Below are positions 33,720-45,330 of a DNA stretch of 64,000 bases, piece by piece; positions within the stretch are counted from its first letter, which is position 1; every line of letters begins with the position of its first letter. A model generated the notes under the pieces. The model worked only from the letters and a program-made list of their open reading frames with translations, did not search any database and was not told the origin of the DNA. Source of the DNA: Triatoma infestans (Eukaryota > Arthropoda > Insecta > Hemiptera > Reduviidae); contig JAAEAF010014511.1 of the NCBI GenBank assembly GCA_011037195.1, forward strand, positions 1 through 64,000, given 5' to 3'. Made by a program: the position numbers and the translations under genes.

Positions 33720-34845
33720 CTAGTGACACCCAAAATATTATTTTAACTTAGTCTCATGGTATACCGGAAGCCGGTCACTTGGGTTTTGATAAAACTTACA
33801 CTAGAATAAGAAAAAATTGTTTCTGGCCCGGCATGTGCCAGGATATTTCTAATTACGTACGCAGTTGTAAAATATGTCAGCGCCATAAGCCAGTTCAAAG
33901 AGCTCCATCTTGTTTAATGGGAACTAGAAATTTTAGTACCCCATGGGCTGTCGTTTTCTCTAATATAATGGGACCTACCTAGATCTACTCGAGGATTTAC
34001 GCATATTTTAGTTTTCGAAGATCTTTTCAGTAAATGGATTGAACTTATCCCTATTAGAACAGATAATGCTGCAACTGTTGCGAAGTACTTCAAAGAGAAT
34101 ATACTGTACCGGTGGGGCACCCTTATACTCATTAACAGATAACGGCACGCCATTTATTAAGAGCACCATAAAATCCCTAGCAGAGACTTTTGCATTAAGT
34201 TTTTCAGGACGCCTGCGTATTGGCCGCAGTCCAACCCGGTTGAAAGGGTTAATGGAACAATCGAAACCATGATTTTTTCTTACCTTAACTCTGACCACGC
34301 GCATTGGAACAGGTATTTATCCGAAATGTTCGCGCTGAACACTAGCGTTCATGCCTCCACTGTTTCAGTGCGGCCCAAGTCAACTTTGGACGGTAGCCTA
34401 GACAACCTCATTTCTACCGCGGATCTACCGAAGGGACAGTGAGAAGGTCAAGTTTTCGGAATCATCAGCCTGGATACAATCTCTACATAAGCTTAATATT
34501 AAGAATCTTAGTAAAAGAAATATAAATAATGCTAGCAACAAACAACTACCTATTACAATGTGAAAGAGGAAAGTTGAATACAACGTAGGAGATATGGTTT
34601 ATAAGAAAAGTCGCCCACTCTCCTCGGTAGGAAACCAGTTCTCAGCGAAGCTGGCAGCTAAATATGATGGTCCGTTCATCATTTGGAAGAAAGTGTCGAA
34701 CAATATCTATGGATTGGCAACTATGAACGGAGTGTCGCTTTGAAGATCTCATGTCGTTCAGCTGAAACCACATTACGGTGATGGACCTACCCCGTCAAAC
34801 CAACGACGGTCACCCTCTTTTAGAGTAGCAGATGCTTGACGGGCT
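33720..34845 (+). pseudogene. Integrase of the gypsy-type element
   Basis: An HHCC zinc-binding region starts with HGIPEAGH and continues FDKTYTRIRKNCFWPGM...CKICQRHK (33750-33895). The catalytic core includes ILVFEDLFSKWIELIPI and LTDNGTPF (34039-34150). A glutamate-bearing segment NPVERVNGTIE follows near 34235-34265. The C-terminal part (DMVYKK...KLAAKYDGPFII...GLATMNGVSL) resembles the basic chromatin/DNA-binding tail. Multiple frameshifts. Confidence 0.82.
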
Positions 34846-34853
34846 TGCGCTTT

Positions 34854-34865
34854 AAAGAAAGGGGG
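34854..34865 (+). other. Polypurine tract
   Basis: AAAGAAAGGGGG directly abuts the 3' LTR, as needed for plus-strand priming in LTR elements. Confidence 0.88.
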
Positions 34866-35466
34866 TGTAACCAGATATTTGAAATTATAATTATATTTAA
34901 ACTAATTGAAAGTTTTGGAAACAGATAGTGTGCAGGGCACTACTTTCGAATGAGAATGTTTATTTAAATGTAGAAAACATAAGTTTGAACTTTAGGCCAC
35001 CGTAGCATAAAAGGTGCACTAAAATGAGTAGTATGAGATCGACACGTTACCGGGAGGTATCTCTCTTCATTTTTCGCCTCTTTTTTTATAATTAGTGCGG
35101 CTTTACCGTCGGAGTCCCGCAAACCGTATCAAGCTACCGATCCATCAGCTAGCACATAACTCTGTAAGTTGGTATAATTATATTATACATAATAAAGATC
35201 AGATATAAATTATTATATTATATGATACATAATAAAGCATATAACAAATAGTCTTTCTGTTTGTGTTTTCTTCCTGCCTCTCATTTATGTAAAGTATGTG
35301 CACTCCAGAATTGTAAATGATTTATATATTGGCTCAGGCCAATCATCATTAATTTAGGTGAATCCCCCCTTCTCATGCTAAGCCTGCTGGAAGGCGAACT
35401 TTCTTTTCATGGTAACAGATTTTCCACGATAGCTTGATAGTTATATGGTGCCCAAGTTTGGTTACA
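34866..35466 (+). repeat. 3' LTR (601 bp)
   Basis: TGTAACC...GGTTACA, uninterrupted reference for the 5' LTR. Contains ATAATAAAG near 35190 as a plausible poly(A) signal. Confidence 0.93.
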
Positions 35467-35470
35467 AGTT

Positions 35471-36260
35471 CTTCTTACAAACGGTTGTTGTAATATTTTC
35501 AAGCAGTTGGAAGGAGGTGTACAAGTAAGTTCTGGAGATGCAGACACCAAGATAACAGGGTTTACAAAAAAAAAAAAAGGAGTGCCCCCTCTCTGTTGAA
35601 AATGAGAAAAAACATCGAATAAAACAGCTAAACACAGAAAGGATGATGGTGAGGTTAAAGCTAATTTGTGGTTGGAGCTTAGCCGAGGCTCAACCCTTTT
35701 GAAACCTCCAAAATGAGTTTGAGCTAATCTCGTATCCAGGTCCGGTATTATGTTTGTCTAGCACACTGGCCAGTCCTACCAACCTAGGGGATTTAGTTTT
35801 ACCAATTTCCCCATTCTCTCACACACTTTACTCTCTCTCTCTCTATATATATATATTATCTCGTATTACACAATTATGTAAGCGTCTTTTTTTTTCTTTA
35901 ATTATAGTTTATTTTTAATTCTATTAATAAACTATATTTTCTAATTTTATATTAAACTAATTTCTAAATTAAATATTACTAAACATGAAAATTGACCTGC
36001 ATTATTTACAACTGCACTTTAGAACACCCTTCCCCTTTACCTGTATGTTTATTTGATAAAACAGTCGGATTACAGTTAAAGTCTAAAAATACCGCGTATA
36101 AATGCGTATAGTGGGGGAAGTCTGCTTTCATTATCCTCTAAACAGAGAAATAATCGCAAAACAAATTTAACTTTTTGGAGTGTGGTTTAGAATTTATGAT
36201 CAAATACATCATTTCAACCAATACAGAAGATAAAAATACGAAAAATACTTTAAAAAAAAA
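35471..36260. other. Spacer, nothing recognised
   Basis: AT-rich with (CT)n(AT)n at about 35830-35860; no gene. Confidence 0.5.
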
Positions 36261-36267
36261 AGAAGAT

Positions 36268-37090
36268 AAAAAACTGGTGTGAAACACTCACACGTCTTAC
36301 TCTATTTAATACAATTATATATATATAGAATGACAAAATTTCTTTAAACTCACATTTTACATATTTGCCTTAACATAAATATAGAGAGGGTGGGGTGTAA
36401 GTACCAACCTGTATAATCTTGGCCGTTAGAGTAGTGGCGATTACAGTAGAGTGCGTTTTGTTTTGTTAGAGTGCGGAGAGTGAGTTTTGGCCCACTAGAA
36501 CGCTCTAAAAGCAATGAACCAATACATATAAAATTGACAGCGCCACAAATTCTGCACAATTATTAAACATACCCATTTCTTTGGTTTTGAAAAATGTTTC
36601 AAATAAAAGTAATTCGTTTTGCTCTGTGACGTCAGCATACCAAGATTAAAGGAAATCATTATAGTCAGTTTAGAGAAAATTTCAAAAATATCAAAAACCA
36701 ATTCTATAAAATCGCGTCTTTGGTTAAATGAATTTCTTCAAATCTGGAATTCCATCAATGCTTCCAATGTGTATTATTTTTATGTATGTGGTAAAACCAT
36801 ATACCGTATTGAAATGGTACTGTAGGGGAAAGCATAATGCTACTATATCCTTAGAAATCCTAAAAAATTAATTTTTCTGGGAAACTGTTACAAATAAAAG
36901 TGATTGGTATTTATGAGTGTCATGCCATAAACAACTATTCAATAATGTCGCAACTTTCCCTTTTAGATACCACCACCACCACCGCTTTTTTATTGTAAAG
37001 ATTTTTCCCGGAAAATTGATTTCTCCAGATGGGGGTTCTGTGGCAACAGTAGCGTCACCAGTACCTCCAAACTACCGCTTCAGTACAATG
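36268..37090 (+). repeat. Family A copy
   Basis: Starts CTGGTGTGAAACACTCACAC and contains ACATAAATATAGAGAGGGTGG (shared with 44.9 kb), GAATTCCATCAATGCTTCC and ACCACCACCACCGC. Confidence 0.7.
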
Positions 37091-37093
37091 TAT

Positions 37094-37560
37094 ATACTGT
37101 AGTATTATACAGTAGTGTACAGAACTACTAATACTATACTATAAAGCATAGTTGTTGTGGTGGAACGCATCCAGAGCTGGAAAGCATCAGAGCCCTTTTT
37201 CGTGATAGCCTGCTTCATTTTGTGGTCATCGAGCGGTTTCGGGCGTTCGCCCATCTTCAGGATGCGTTTTTCAGACAACACAGATTTGCATAGAGCAAAT
37301 TCAGTTTTACACACTGAAACAAAGCAGTCTGTGAAACTGAATTTGCTCTGTGCAAGTCTGTGTTGTCATACTGTCTGAAAACCGCATCCCGAAGATGGGC
37401 GAACGCCCGAAACCGGTCGATGACCACAAAATGAAGCAGGCTAACACGGAAAATGTCTCTAATAAAGTATAGTATTATACAGTAGTGCACAATACTACTA
37501 ATACTATACTATATAGTTTAGTATTATACAGTAATGTACAGTACTACTAATACTCTACTA
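37094..37560. repeat. 49-bp satellite, left part (interrupted)
   Basis: Units of TATAGTATAGTATTATACAG, TAGTGTACAATACTACTAAT and ACTACACAA lie at 37094-37144 and 37461-37560, with the family H hairpin between them. The array resumes at 40063. Confidence 0.85.
37145..37460. repeat. Family H inverted repeat: two ~120-bp arms with hammerhead-like cores
   Basis: Left arm ~37189-37308 and right arm ~37333-37460 are reverse complements apart from scattered changes, around a ~25-bp centre. Each arm contains the CTGAAGA-stem-GAAAC-CGGTC motif: minus strand at ~37266-37227, plus strand at 37384-37425. The left copy has a changed stem III (GCT for GGT); the right has CCGAAGA for CTGAAGA. It is inserted within the 49-bp satellite. 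Confidence 0.85.
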
Positions 37561-37788
37561 AACTGCTGGACAAAAGTATTGCATACAATTTCAAAATATT
37601 ATAATTTGAAATTGAAAGGTATTTTCGTATTTTTTTTTATGGATTCATGTTGTTGAACTCTAATCCAAAGGAAAAAAAGCACAACTACCAAAAATTTCTG
37701 AAAAACCTGGACTTATTACACAAAATATAAATAAAGATAAAAAAAAAAAATGTCTAAAGTTCAAAATTAAAATGGTTCTTATTTAATA

Positions 37789-38835
37789 TCACTTCTTCAT
37801 TTCTTTGCAACAGTATTTAGTGATACCTCCTCTTGCTCTGATAACTGCAGCAAGCCTCCTTGGCATTGAAGAGATTAGATTTTGGATAACCTCTTGGGAA
37901 ATCTCATTCCATTCCTCAATAACTGCTGCACGTAGCTCCCTGAGAGTGCTAGGGGAATCAGGCCAAGTCTGAGCCGTCTTCCAATTGTGTCCCAAAGGTG
38001 TTCTATTGGATTTAGGTCTGGACTTCTCGGTGGACAAACCAAACGTCGAATCCCAAAATCCTGTAGGTACTCAAGGACAACTCGAGCAGGGTGACATCTG
38101 GCCTTGTCCTGCGTTAATAGAAAATCACCACCGACTCTTTCAGAAATTGGACAAAATATCGCCGAAGAACCTCTTCAAGGTACTTCCGGGCATTTAGCGT
38201 CCCATTTTCCACGATATGTAAGTTTGTACGTCCGTCAAAACTTATGAGTCCCCAAATCATAACACCGCCTCCACCAAAAGCCACTCTTGGAGAAATGTTA
38301 GCCTCTGCATATCTCTCACCTTGACGCCTCCAAACTCTCATCCTTCCATCTGGAGAAATAGGGTGAATCTCGACTCATCTGTGAAGAAAACACATCTCCA
38401 ATGCTCTGTTGTCCAAATGACATGTTCTCGTGAATATTGCACTCTGGCGACTCTATGTGCTCTGGTGAGAAGAGGGCCAGTAGCGGGTATCCTGGAAGCC
38501 AAGTTTCCTTCATTTAACCTTCTTCTGACTGTCCTACTTGAAATATGGACATTACGGACATCAGCGATCAAATGACGTAATTAATTGCTAGTGACATACC
38601 TGTTCCTTAACACATTCAGATGAATCAATCTCTCATCTGTCCGAGTTGTACTTCTGGGACGGCCCGTGGCAGGTCTTCGGGAGTATCTCCCAGTCTCCTT
38701 ATAGCGCATTAACATTCTTGAAACAGTGGATTGGTTCATTCCTAGTCTCTGAGCAATGATTGACTGCTGAACCCATTCTTCATGCAATGTTACCACACGT
38801 ACTGCAATTTTTTCCGAATAATTACCAAGAAGCAA
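37789..38835 (-). pseudogene. Tc1-type transposase (DD34E), inactivated
   Basis: Minus strand from 38835: N-terminal paired-like helix-turn-helix region (QQSIIAQRLGMNQSTVSRML, ...RPRSTTR, a GRPR-like hook), a second HTH (ISSRTVRRRLNEGNL), then the catalytic core with FTDESRF (first D), QDKARCHPARVVLEYLQ (second D) and PPRSPDLNPIEHLWD (E). Thirty-four residues separate the second D and the E, as in Tc1. An in-frame TAA near 38582 and frameshifts near 38350, 38115 and 37980 disable it. Confidence 0.92.
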
Positions 38836-39047
38836 AAATAAAAAAGAACTGATGAGAAAAAATTCAACAAAAATGTGTAGGAGAGAGAAAAAATGTGTAG
38901 AAGCAGTGAAAGTGATGAACTTGGGATTATTATCGTATTTTCAAAGTTCAGAGAATTAGTCATTTAAAAACAAACAAATGGTTAAGTCTCGTATTTCTCT
39001 TGGATCAGAGTCCACTCACAACGAATCAAAAAAAAAAGTGTAGTAAT

Positions 39048-40017
39048 AGATTGTAATTCAATTACTTCGATTGTAATTCATTCTTTCGATTGCCTACTAT
39101 TTTAGCAAAAGAAGTTATAAAGAAAAAAGTGTATTGGTACCAAGAATGGCTAGAATTAGGTGGAACTTATGATGTACAATTTCTGTCAATGATATAACGG
39201 ATTTGCGAGGCAAGTTGTTCTCTATCAGGCAAAGCCTAGTTAAAAAAGAAAAAGAGTTTAACCTCAAAAAATGTTCACAATCAAAATATGTTGTATATGT
39301 TGTACTCTCAGCTCAGTACCAGCGGGTGTGCACCGTATTTAAATGATGAACTGGATCTGCTTTCCATGAGGTGGATATTTAAGTGCAGAACCGAGTTACT
39401 TAATTTAAATTCTAAACCTTGGAGCCAAGATGGTGCAGATATTTGTTCCTTATGTAATTCTCGTGAAAAAGAGGACACATACCATTTTATAGGCAAGTGT
39501 ACGATATTAGAAGAAATGAGAGTAAAATGGTTAGGTAAGAAATGCTACTCTAAGGAAGAGATTATAACTTTGCTAAATGGTCCTGATTGGGGGCGACTGG
39601 TTATGTATGTAAAAATAGCTAGTTTATATCGTGCGGAATTACTAAGGGAATTCAATTGGTAATTAGAAATAAAAATAAGAAATATCAATAATAATTCCAA
39701 GTAAACATGAATATAAAAACTAGTAAACCCAAAAAATAAAATAAATTTAAAACAGAAGTGCAAATAAAAATAAAAATCCAGAGTATGTGAATTTCATTTA
39801 TTTTAAGTTAGTATATTTAAGAAAAACTTTATTTTTATTGCTTATTATCTTGAAAATGGTTTTATTTTTAGTGTTTCATTAGCACAGACCTCGACAGACG
39901 GATTTTTCCATGTCTAAATGTGTTATTTTTTTTCTATTTTGCATCAAAGTAAACTTTATGTTTTTCTAAATAAACACATTTCTATTCTATTCTATTCTAT
40001 TCTAGATTGTAATTCAA
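39048..40017 (+). mobile_element. LINE 3' fragment nested in Tc1
   Basis: Flanked by AGATTGTAATTCAA at 39048-39061 and 40004-40017 (14-bp TSD); the inserted part is 39062-40003. It ends in AATAAACACATT followed by an (ATTCT)n tail, a microsatellite-like LINE 3' end. It carries the C-terminus of ORF2. Confidence 0.9.
39090..39662 (+). pseudogene. LINE ORF2 C-terminus
   Basis: Upstream frames read KLFSIRQSLVKKEKEFNLKK. The long open part 39288-39662 has FKCRTELLNLNSKPW, zinc motif CSLCNSREKEDTYHFIGKC and a C-terminal helix ending KIASLYRAELL. Related to the fragment at 25.0-25.2 kb. Confidence 0.8.
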
Positions 40018-40062
40018 ATTTCAACATTTTGAAATTTTATGCAATACTTTTGTCCAGCAGTT

Positions 40063-40572
40063 TATATAGTATAGTATACTATTATACAGTAGTGTACAAT
40101 ACTACTAATACTACACAATATAGTATAGTATTATACGGTAGTGTACAATGCTACTAATACTACACAATATAGTATAGTATTATACAGTAGTGTACAATAC
40201 TACTAATACTACACAATATAGTATAGTATTATACGGTAGTGTACAATACTACTAATACTACACAATATAGTATAGTATTATACAGTAGTGTACAATACTA
40301 CTAATAGTATTATACAATATAGTATAGTATTATACAGTAGTCTACAATACTACTAATACTACACAATATAGTATAGTATTATACGGGTAGTGTACAATAC
40401 TACTAATACTACACAATATAGTATAGTATTATACAGTAGTGTACAATACTACTAATACTACACAATATAGTATAGTATTATACAGTAGTGTACAATACTA
40501 CTAATACTACACAATATAGTATAGTATTATACAGTAGTGTACAATACTACTAATACTACACAATATAGTTTT
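40063..40572. repeat. 49-bp satellite, right part (~10 units)
   Basis: Exact 49-base periodicity with single-base differences between units. Each unit contains inverted arms (TAGTATTA and TAATACTA, GTAGT and ACTAC) that can fold into an imperfect hairpin. Confidence 0.95.
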
Positions 40573-41130
40573 TTTTTTAGATTTTTCGTTATTTTCTCAA
40601 AATTGGCTAACCGGAAGTACGAATTTGCAGAATAGGATCCTAAAATTTTTAAGGCACATTCTCATAGGCTAGAATGATTTTCTTTAAACTGGAATGCTAA
40701 TTGCATATGTTAAATTATCCCTCTTATATAAAACTTATTTGCAGAAAAAAATACTTTTAATCGTTGTGTAGAATGTATGACGGTAGACTGAATTCTAAAG
40801 TGCGCTCGGCCTATTGTCACATTCGGATAAATTCTTAATAGAACATTGCACGACTACTGGATATAATAATAAGAAATATGGAGCGAGCTCTCTCGGAAGA
40901 TATACTGAACTGTAGTCAGCTTGCAATAATTAATTGTTCACCTTCCTTATCCTCCAATTGTTCTTAGCATCCATAAATCACTATTCACAGCTGTTTGTTT
41001 ACACCTCTGAAACACTATTGCCAACCTTAATACATACAAAACCTGTAACAAATGTCCCCAGTAAAAGACGAAGTATTGTGATCGTGTCGAATTTTCGAAA
41101 TTGATTTCCCCGGAAATATATGTTTTTCCG
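40573..41130. repeat. Family A copy
   Basis: AACCGGAAGTACGAATTTGC, CCTCTTATATAAAACTTATT, TGTGATCGTGTCGAATTTTC and CCGGAAATATATG are in family order. Confidence 0.55.
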
Positions 41131-41241
41131 ATAAATACCGGGTGTTCGGGCCGGACGTCTATATATGCAGGGTATCTCACTTCCTAATCTAAGATAAAGT
41201 TCCTAGGGGAAACAATTGTACACTTCAATTACAAAAAAAAA

Positions 41242-41589
41242 ATGCCTCGTAAAAATTTGACGAAAAATTCTTTGTTCGGGAGATATTTCACATTTTGTGT
41301 TCAACTTTTTACTACCTTACCGAATAAAATCGGTAATAATTTCAGATGCGCTAAGGCCACAAAATCTGATTGCACCATTCAATATGGCATATTTCCTGTC
41401 CGAAATCTTCAGTGTCACTTAAAACGTTGGCTAATGTCAGTTAAAACATTTGAAAATTTAGAAAATTGTAATTGTGAAAAATGTTGTACATTTACTGTTT
41501 TACAAAAAAATACCTACAACTCGTCAAATTTTACAAAAACTTCTTCGTCTAATGGACTGTACATTGGTATACCCAGATATGAAAAATAA
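41242..41589 (+). CDS. Unidentified Cys-rich 115-residue open frame
   Basis: Starts at ATG 41242 (the preceding A run is not an obvious start context) and is open to TAA. Basic N-terminus, cysteines clustered in NCNCEKCCTF near residue 78, no signal peptide or membrane segment. I do not recognise a family. It lies between two family A copies and may be a fragment of an unrecognised mobile element or a chance frame. Confidence 0.25.
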   Translation: MPRKNLTKNSLFGRYFTFCVQLFTTLPNKIGNNFRCAKATKSDCTIQYGIFPVRNLQCHLKRWLMSVKTFENLENCNCEKCCTFTVLQKNTYNSSNFTKTSSSNGLYIGIPRYEK

Positions 41590-41839
41590 CTTTGTAATAG
41601 GATTTGAAAATGATGATTGAATGTTAGAACAGGTGGTTGGTTCAAATTGAAATTTTTTAAGAGGAGAAGGGAATGAATTACAACTCGTAAATAAAACAAG
41701 TCTTCATTTATTTCACAAAAACCAAATCAGAAAGGCTCACGTTAAAAAAGAAAATGTTTCTCCTTGATTTTTTGGTGAAACCTTTCTGATTTGATTACGT
41801 ATATATATGTATGTATGCGTGTTTGTGGTATGAACAGAG

Positions 41840-42720
41840 TACCTCAGAAACAAAGAAATTACATTAAGCTCAAACTTGGTTTTTCCATTTGGGTACTACC
41901 ACCGCATCCGACAGGAAGGTTTCGGGCAAAATCCATCCACCGGAAGTGCCACTGTACTGAATATTGTTTTTTCTTCAGTTTTTACGATTTTCTCGAAAAC
42001 GGCACCAACGATTTTCTTTAAAACCCGTTGTGCACTACCTACACATATATAAGTGCCTATCGCCTTAATGCGTAACATTTTTCCGGGAAAATTGATTTGG
42101 AGGTTTGCTGGGGAAGCGGTAATATTCAGCTTACCTCTAAAGGTTTGCTGGGGAAGCGGTAACATTCAGCTTACCTCTAAAGGTTTGCTGGGGAAGCGGT
42201 AACATTCAGCTTACCTCTAAAGGTTTGCTGGGGAAGCGGTAACATTCAGCTTTCCTCTAAAGCACCACTTCAATATAAATTTATAGTTGTATTAGCTATA
42301 AATATTGAGATAAATTAGAAGCAAAGTTAGAATACCAAATTTGAAGAAATTCCAATAATCGGAAGTGAAACTTATATTTTTTCGAAAACAGCTAGAACAA
42401 GTTTCCTTACTTGCAATGCAAACTGTACAGATTTAAGAGCCTATCACTTTTATTTGAACAATTTTTTTTATGGAGGGACGGAAGGAATTATTTGGGCGTT
42501 ACCTGAGAGAGCTCAGAGGATAGGCCCAACATTTTGAAACGGACGTCAAGTTTTTCAGAAGGAATACCCAAGATACACTGCCATACAATGTAGTCACATT
42601 CAAGTGAAAATACCGCCATCTGATCTATAGGTAATGCTAAGGACGCATTAAAAAAGTTTAAAATTTAAAGTTTGTTATTTAGAACAAATTGAGTGTGATT
42701 GTTTCACATCATAACCCATG
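41840..42720 (-). repeat. Family A copy (reverse)
   Basis: GGGTACTACCACCGCATCCG, GACAGGAAGGTTTCGGGC, CACCGGAAGTGCCACTG, CGATTTTCTCGAAAACGGC ... GTGATTGTTTCACATCA. Contains its own 40-bp minisatellite. Confidence 0.75.
42101..42260. repeat. 40-bp minisatellite, 4 units
   Basis: Units start at 42101, 42141, 42181 and 42221 with AGGTTTGCTGGGGAAGCGGT; nearly identical. Other family A copies have a single version of this stretch, so it expanded inside this copy. Confidence 0.95.
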
Positions 42721-44780
42721 CGCACTGAAGGTAAGATTTTCAATTACCACGATTTATCGGAAATAACCTCGTGTTTGAAAGACATTTGAATAATCAGGTT
42801 TATAAGCGTACAATTACTAAATTGTAAATTTTCATAATTTACCGCATAATATGGCTTATAATGGACTAACTAAAACTGGTTATTTACCTATAATATGTAT
42901 AACAATAATAGGGTATCAATTAATTTGATTGACCAAACTTCCATAGAATTGTAAATTTTGCATCAATTACTATTCAATGACGACAGGCTGCATTTCAAGC
43001 CTTCAAGTCGAGCCAGGCCCACAAATAGTCTGCTCTATACTTGTTTAGCGTTTTGTTGAAATCATGCTTTAATTCTCTACGTCATCACCCCAAAACACAA
43101 AACATAGTTTATACTGAATACCTTTTGGTTTTCATTCCCAACAATTCTATTTAATCGTGTGGTAAAATGTTTTGTGTGTATGTTGGCAGAGCTTCACTAG
43201 CGCCATCACACTGTACAACGGTAAGAGCACAAATTATTTCAATTTGTGGTATTTCTTGGTTGTGTATATTGTATAGGATAGAGAAAGTGATGATGAATCA
43301 AATAGGAAACTTTTATACACCTGCCAACTGTGTGCAAATTATTAAAATGGAATCAGCACTTTTAATGGATGATATTGTATCGATTGTTCTGTGCAATACT
43401 AATTATATCTCTCTATTAAACAGGTAATTTGCAAACTATACATTCTATTTTTTTAAAAAGAAACTTTTATAATATTTGTCACGTTATACAAATTATATGG
43501 GTAAATTTTATATTTTCTTTAATTTTCCTCAATTAATTTTCACAGTATAGCCAGCATGTTTAATACAGTTAACACTTGAGTGCACAAACTGATTATTATT
43601 GAAATCAAATCGACGAAAAATTAAAGTTACAGTTAAACGACATTTTTAATCACTCATTTTTACTAAAAATAGGATTTTATTAAACCTTATTACCTAATGC
43701 AAATGCAAAGTCAAACCTATGACCATAAGAACACTACTTAAGAAGTTGCGCTAGCAGCTGCCAGTTGACTTTTGTCTCTAAAGTGCAAAGCATTTCTCAC
43801 TTGCTAAACTTCCTCGTGTAAAGAATGTCTTACTTGTGTAATATTTGTTGAATCGCTCATGTAGCAGAAATGTTATTTGGGTAAATGTTTAATTTTTATT
43901 TCCCTGTCTGAACTCATATTGTGAGTTTCATTTTTGCGCCTCCTTTGCAATAACTCCGCGACCCCCACAGATTCACGCCCCACAGTTGGGAAAACACTGG
44001 GCTAGATGAAGCCTGAACGATTTATAAAGTTTAAATTTCAAGAGATATATTTTTTTAATAAGGATGCTGTAACACTTCACGAATACCCACACACAAACCT
44101 ACATGTGCAGATCGTTTTCCAAAAAAAAACACTATCTTTTGCTTAAGAAAATCAAATAGGATTCTTCAAATATTTAATTTTGTTCAATATGAGTGAGTAA
44201 AAACACTATTTCGGACACGATAGACTTTAAAAAAGCAGTTCACATAAAAGCTCAATTAATTTAGACGATATGATTACTTATGACGCTTCTTAAGATTGAT
44301 TTTTATTATAATTAATAAATACAATTTATGAATAGCAGTCATAAAAAAAAAAAATCAAACCTATGAATCTTTATTTTTTAAAATCAATACGTTTGTTTTT
44401 ATAGATTGCTGCTTTAATTAACAAAAAAGCGAGGAAAACTAGTGGTTTCCTAGCAGCGAGCAAGGCGAGTAACATTCAATCTTCCAATGTATAGAGCGGG
44501 TGAAGAATTGGGCATATGTGTTGTACGTGTGTGTGAATGTGGTTGTATATGTATAGGAAAAAGTTGCGCGCTTTTCCGCAGAGTGTGGTACGATGCAGAG
44601 CACGTGATCCGCATCACAGATTTAAAGAGGTGTGGATAATCATTTGTAATGTACACCAGGCCAATACTACCAACTGTTCCCAATAAACATATTTCTTCCC
44701 TGCCAGCCAGTTGAACCAACACAAATTGACTTACAAATATCGATAAGTTTAATTTCTTGTAATAAAGCATGTTTTTCAAT
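42721..44780. other. Spacer, nothing recognised
   Basis: AT-rich. Frames at 43167-43427 (plus) and 44450-44836 (minus) show no motif. Scattered poly(A)/poly(T) runs. Confidence 0.5.
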
Positions 44781-44786
44781 AAACAA

Positions 44787-45330
44787 AAATCTGGTGTGAA
44801 ACACTCACACGACTTTCTTTTACCCTTTTTGCACAATTAATGCACTATAAAATATATAAAATGCCAAATTTTCTTTGAACTCAAATTTCACTATTTGTCC
44901 TAACATAAATATAGAGGAGGTGGGGGATAAATACCAACCTGCACTGATCTTGGCCGTTAGAGAAAAGTGAACATTTCAATTAAGTTTTTTTCTCGAGAAA
45001 AACTCAAAAACTTTTTCAATAAAGTCGCACTTTCGATTAACCGATTTTCTTCAAATTTGGAATTCTATCAGTACTGCTAATGTGTATCAATATTATGTAG
45101 GTGATAAAACTATATATTATACTGAAGTGGTACTTTAGAGAAAAGCATAACGCTTTAATAAAAGTGATAGGTATTTATGTGTGAGGACAGGGAACGAAGT
45201 TAAAACAAAATTGTTGGAGCCGTTTTCGAAATAATTTCGAAAAACTCAAAACAAAACATTCTGTAAAGTCGCACTTCCGGTTGATGGGTTTTGACCGAAA
45301 TCTTCGTGTCTAATGCGGTGGTAGTATCTA
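44787..45330 (+). repeat. Family A copy, left part (split by the I-type LINE)
   Basis: Starts CTGGTGTGAAACACTCACAC and runs to the insertion site within GCGGTGGTAGTATCTA. It resumes at 50986. Confidence 0.85.

Larger units (their letters stand above)
24232..35466 (+). mobile_element. Gypsy-type LTR retrotransposon with two nested LINE insertions
   Basis: Bounded by matching LTRs beginning TGTAACC and ending GGTTACA, with the 4-bp target duplication AGTT at 24228-24231 and 35467-35470. Internal order is Gag (two zinc knuckles), protease, RT, RNase H, integrase (the gypsy order), then a polypurine tract. After removing the two LINE insertions the element is about 6.5 kb. The two LTRs differ at roughly 20-25 of 600 positions by eye (about 4%), while the coding region has many frameshifts, so it is an old inactive copy. 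Confidence 0.92.
37561..40062 (-). mobile_element. Tc1-type DNA transposon, split by a LINE fragment
   Basis: Terminal inverted repeats begin AACTGCTGGACAAAAGTATT and extend ~45 bp with few differences. A TA target duplication lies at 37559-37560 and 40063-40064. The transposon interrupts the 49-bp satellite. Without the internal LINE insertion (956 bp including one target copy) it is 1546 bp, normal for Tc1. Confidence 0.93.

Noticed and set aside
37094..40572. CRISPR-like array in the 49-bp repeats
   Set aside because: Units are contiguous with no unique spacers, and the context is a eukaryotic repeat landscape.
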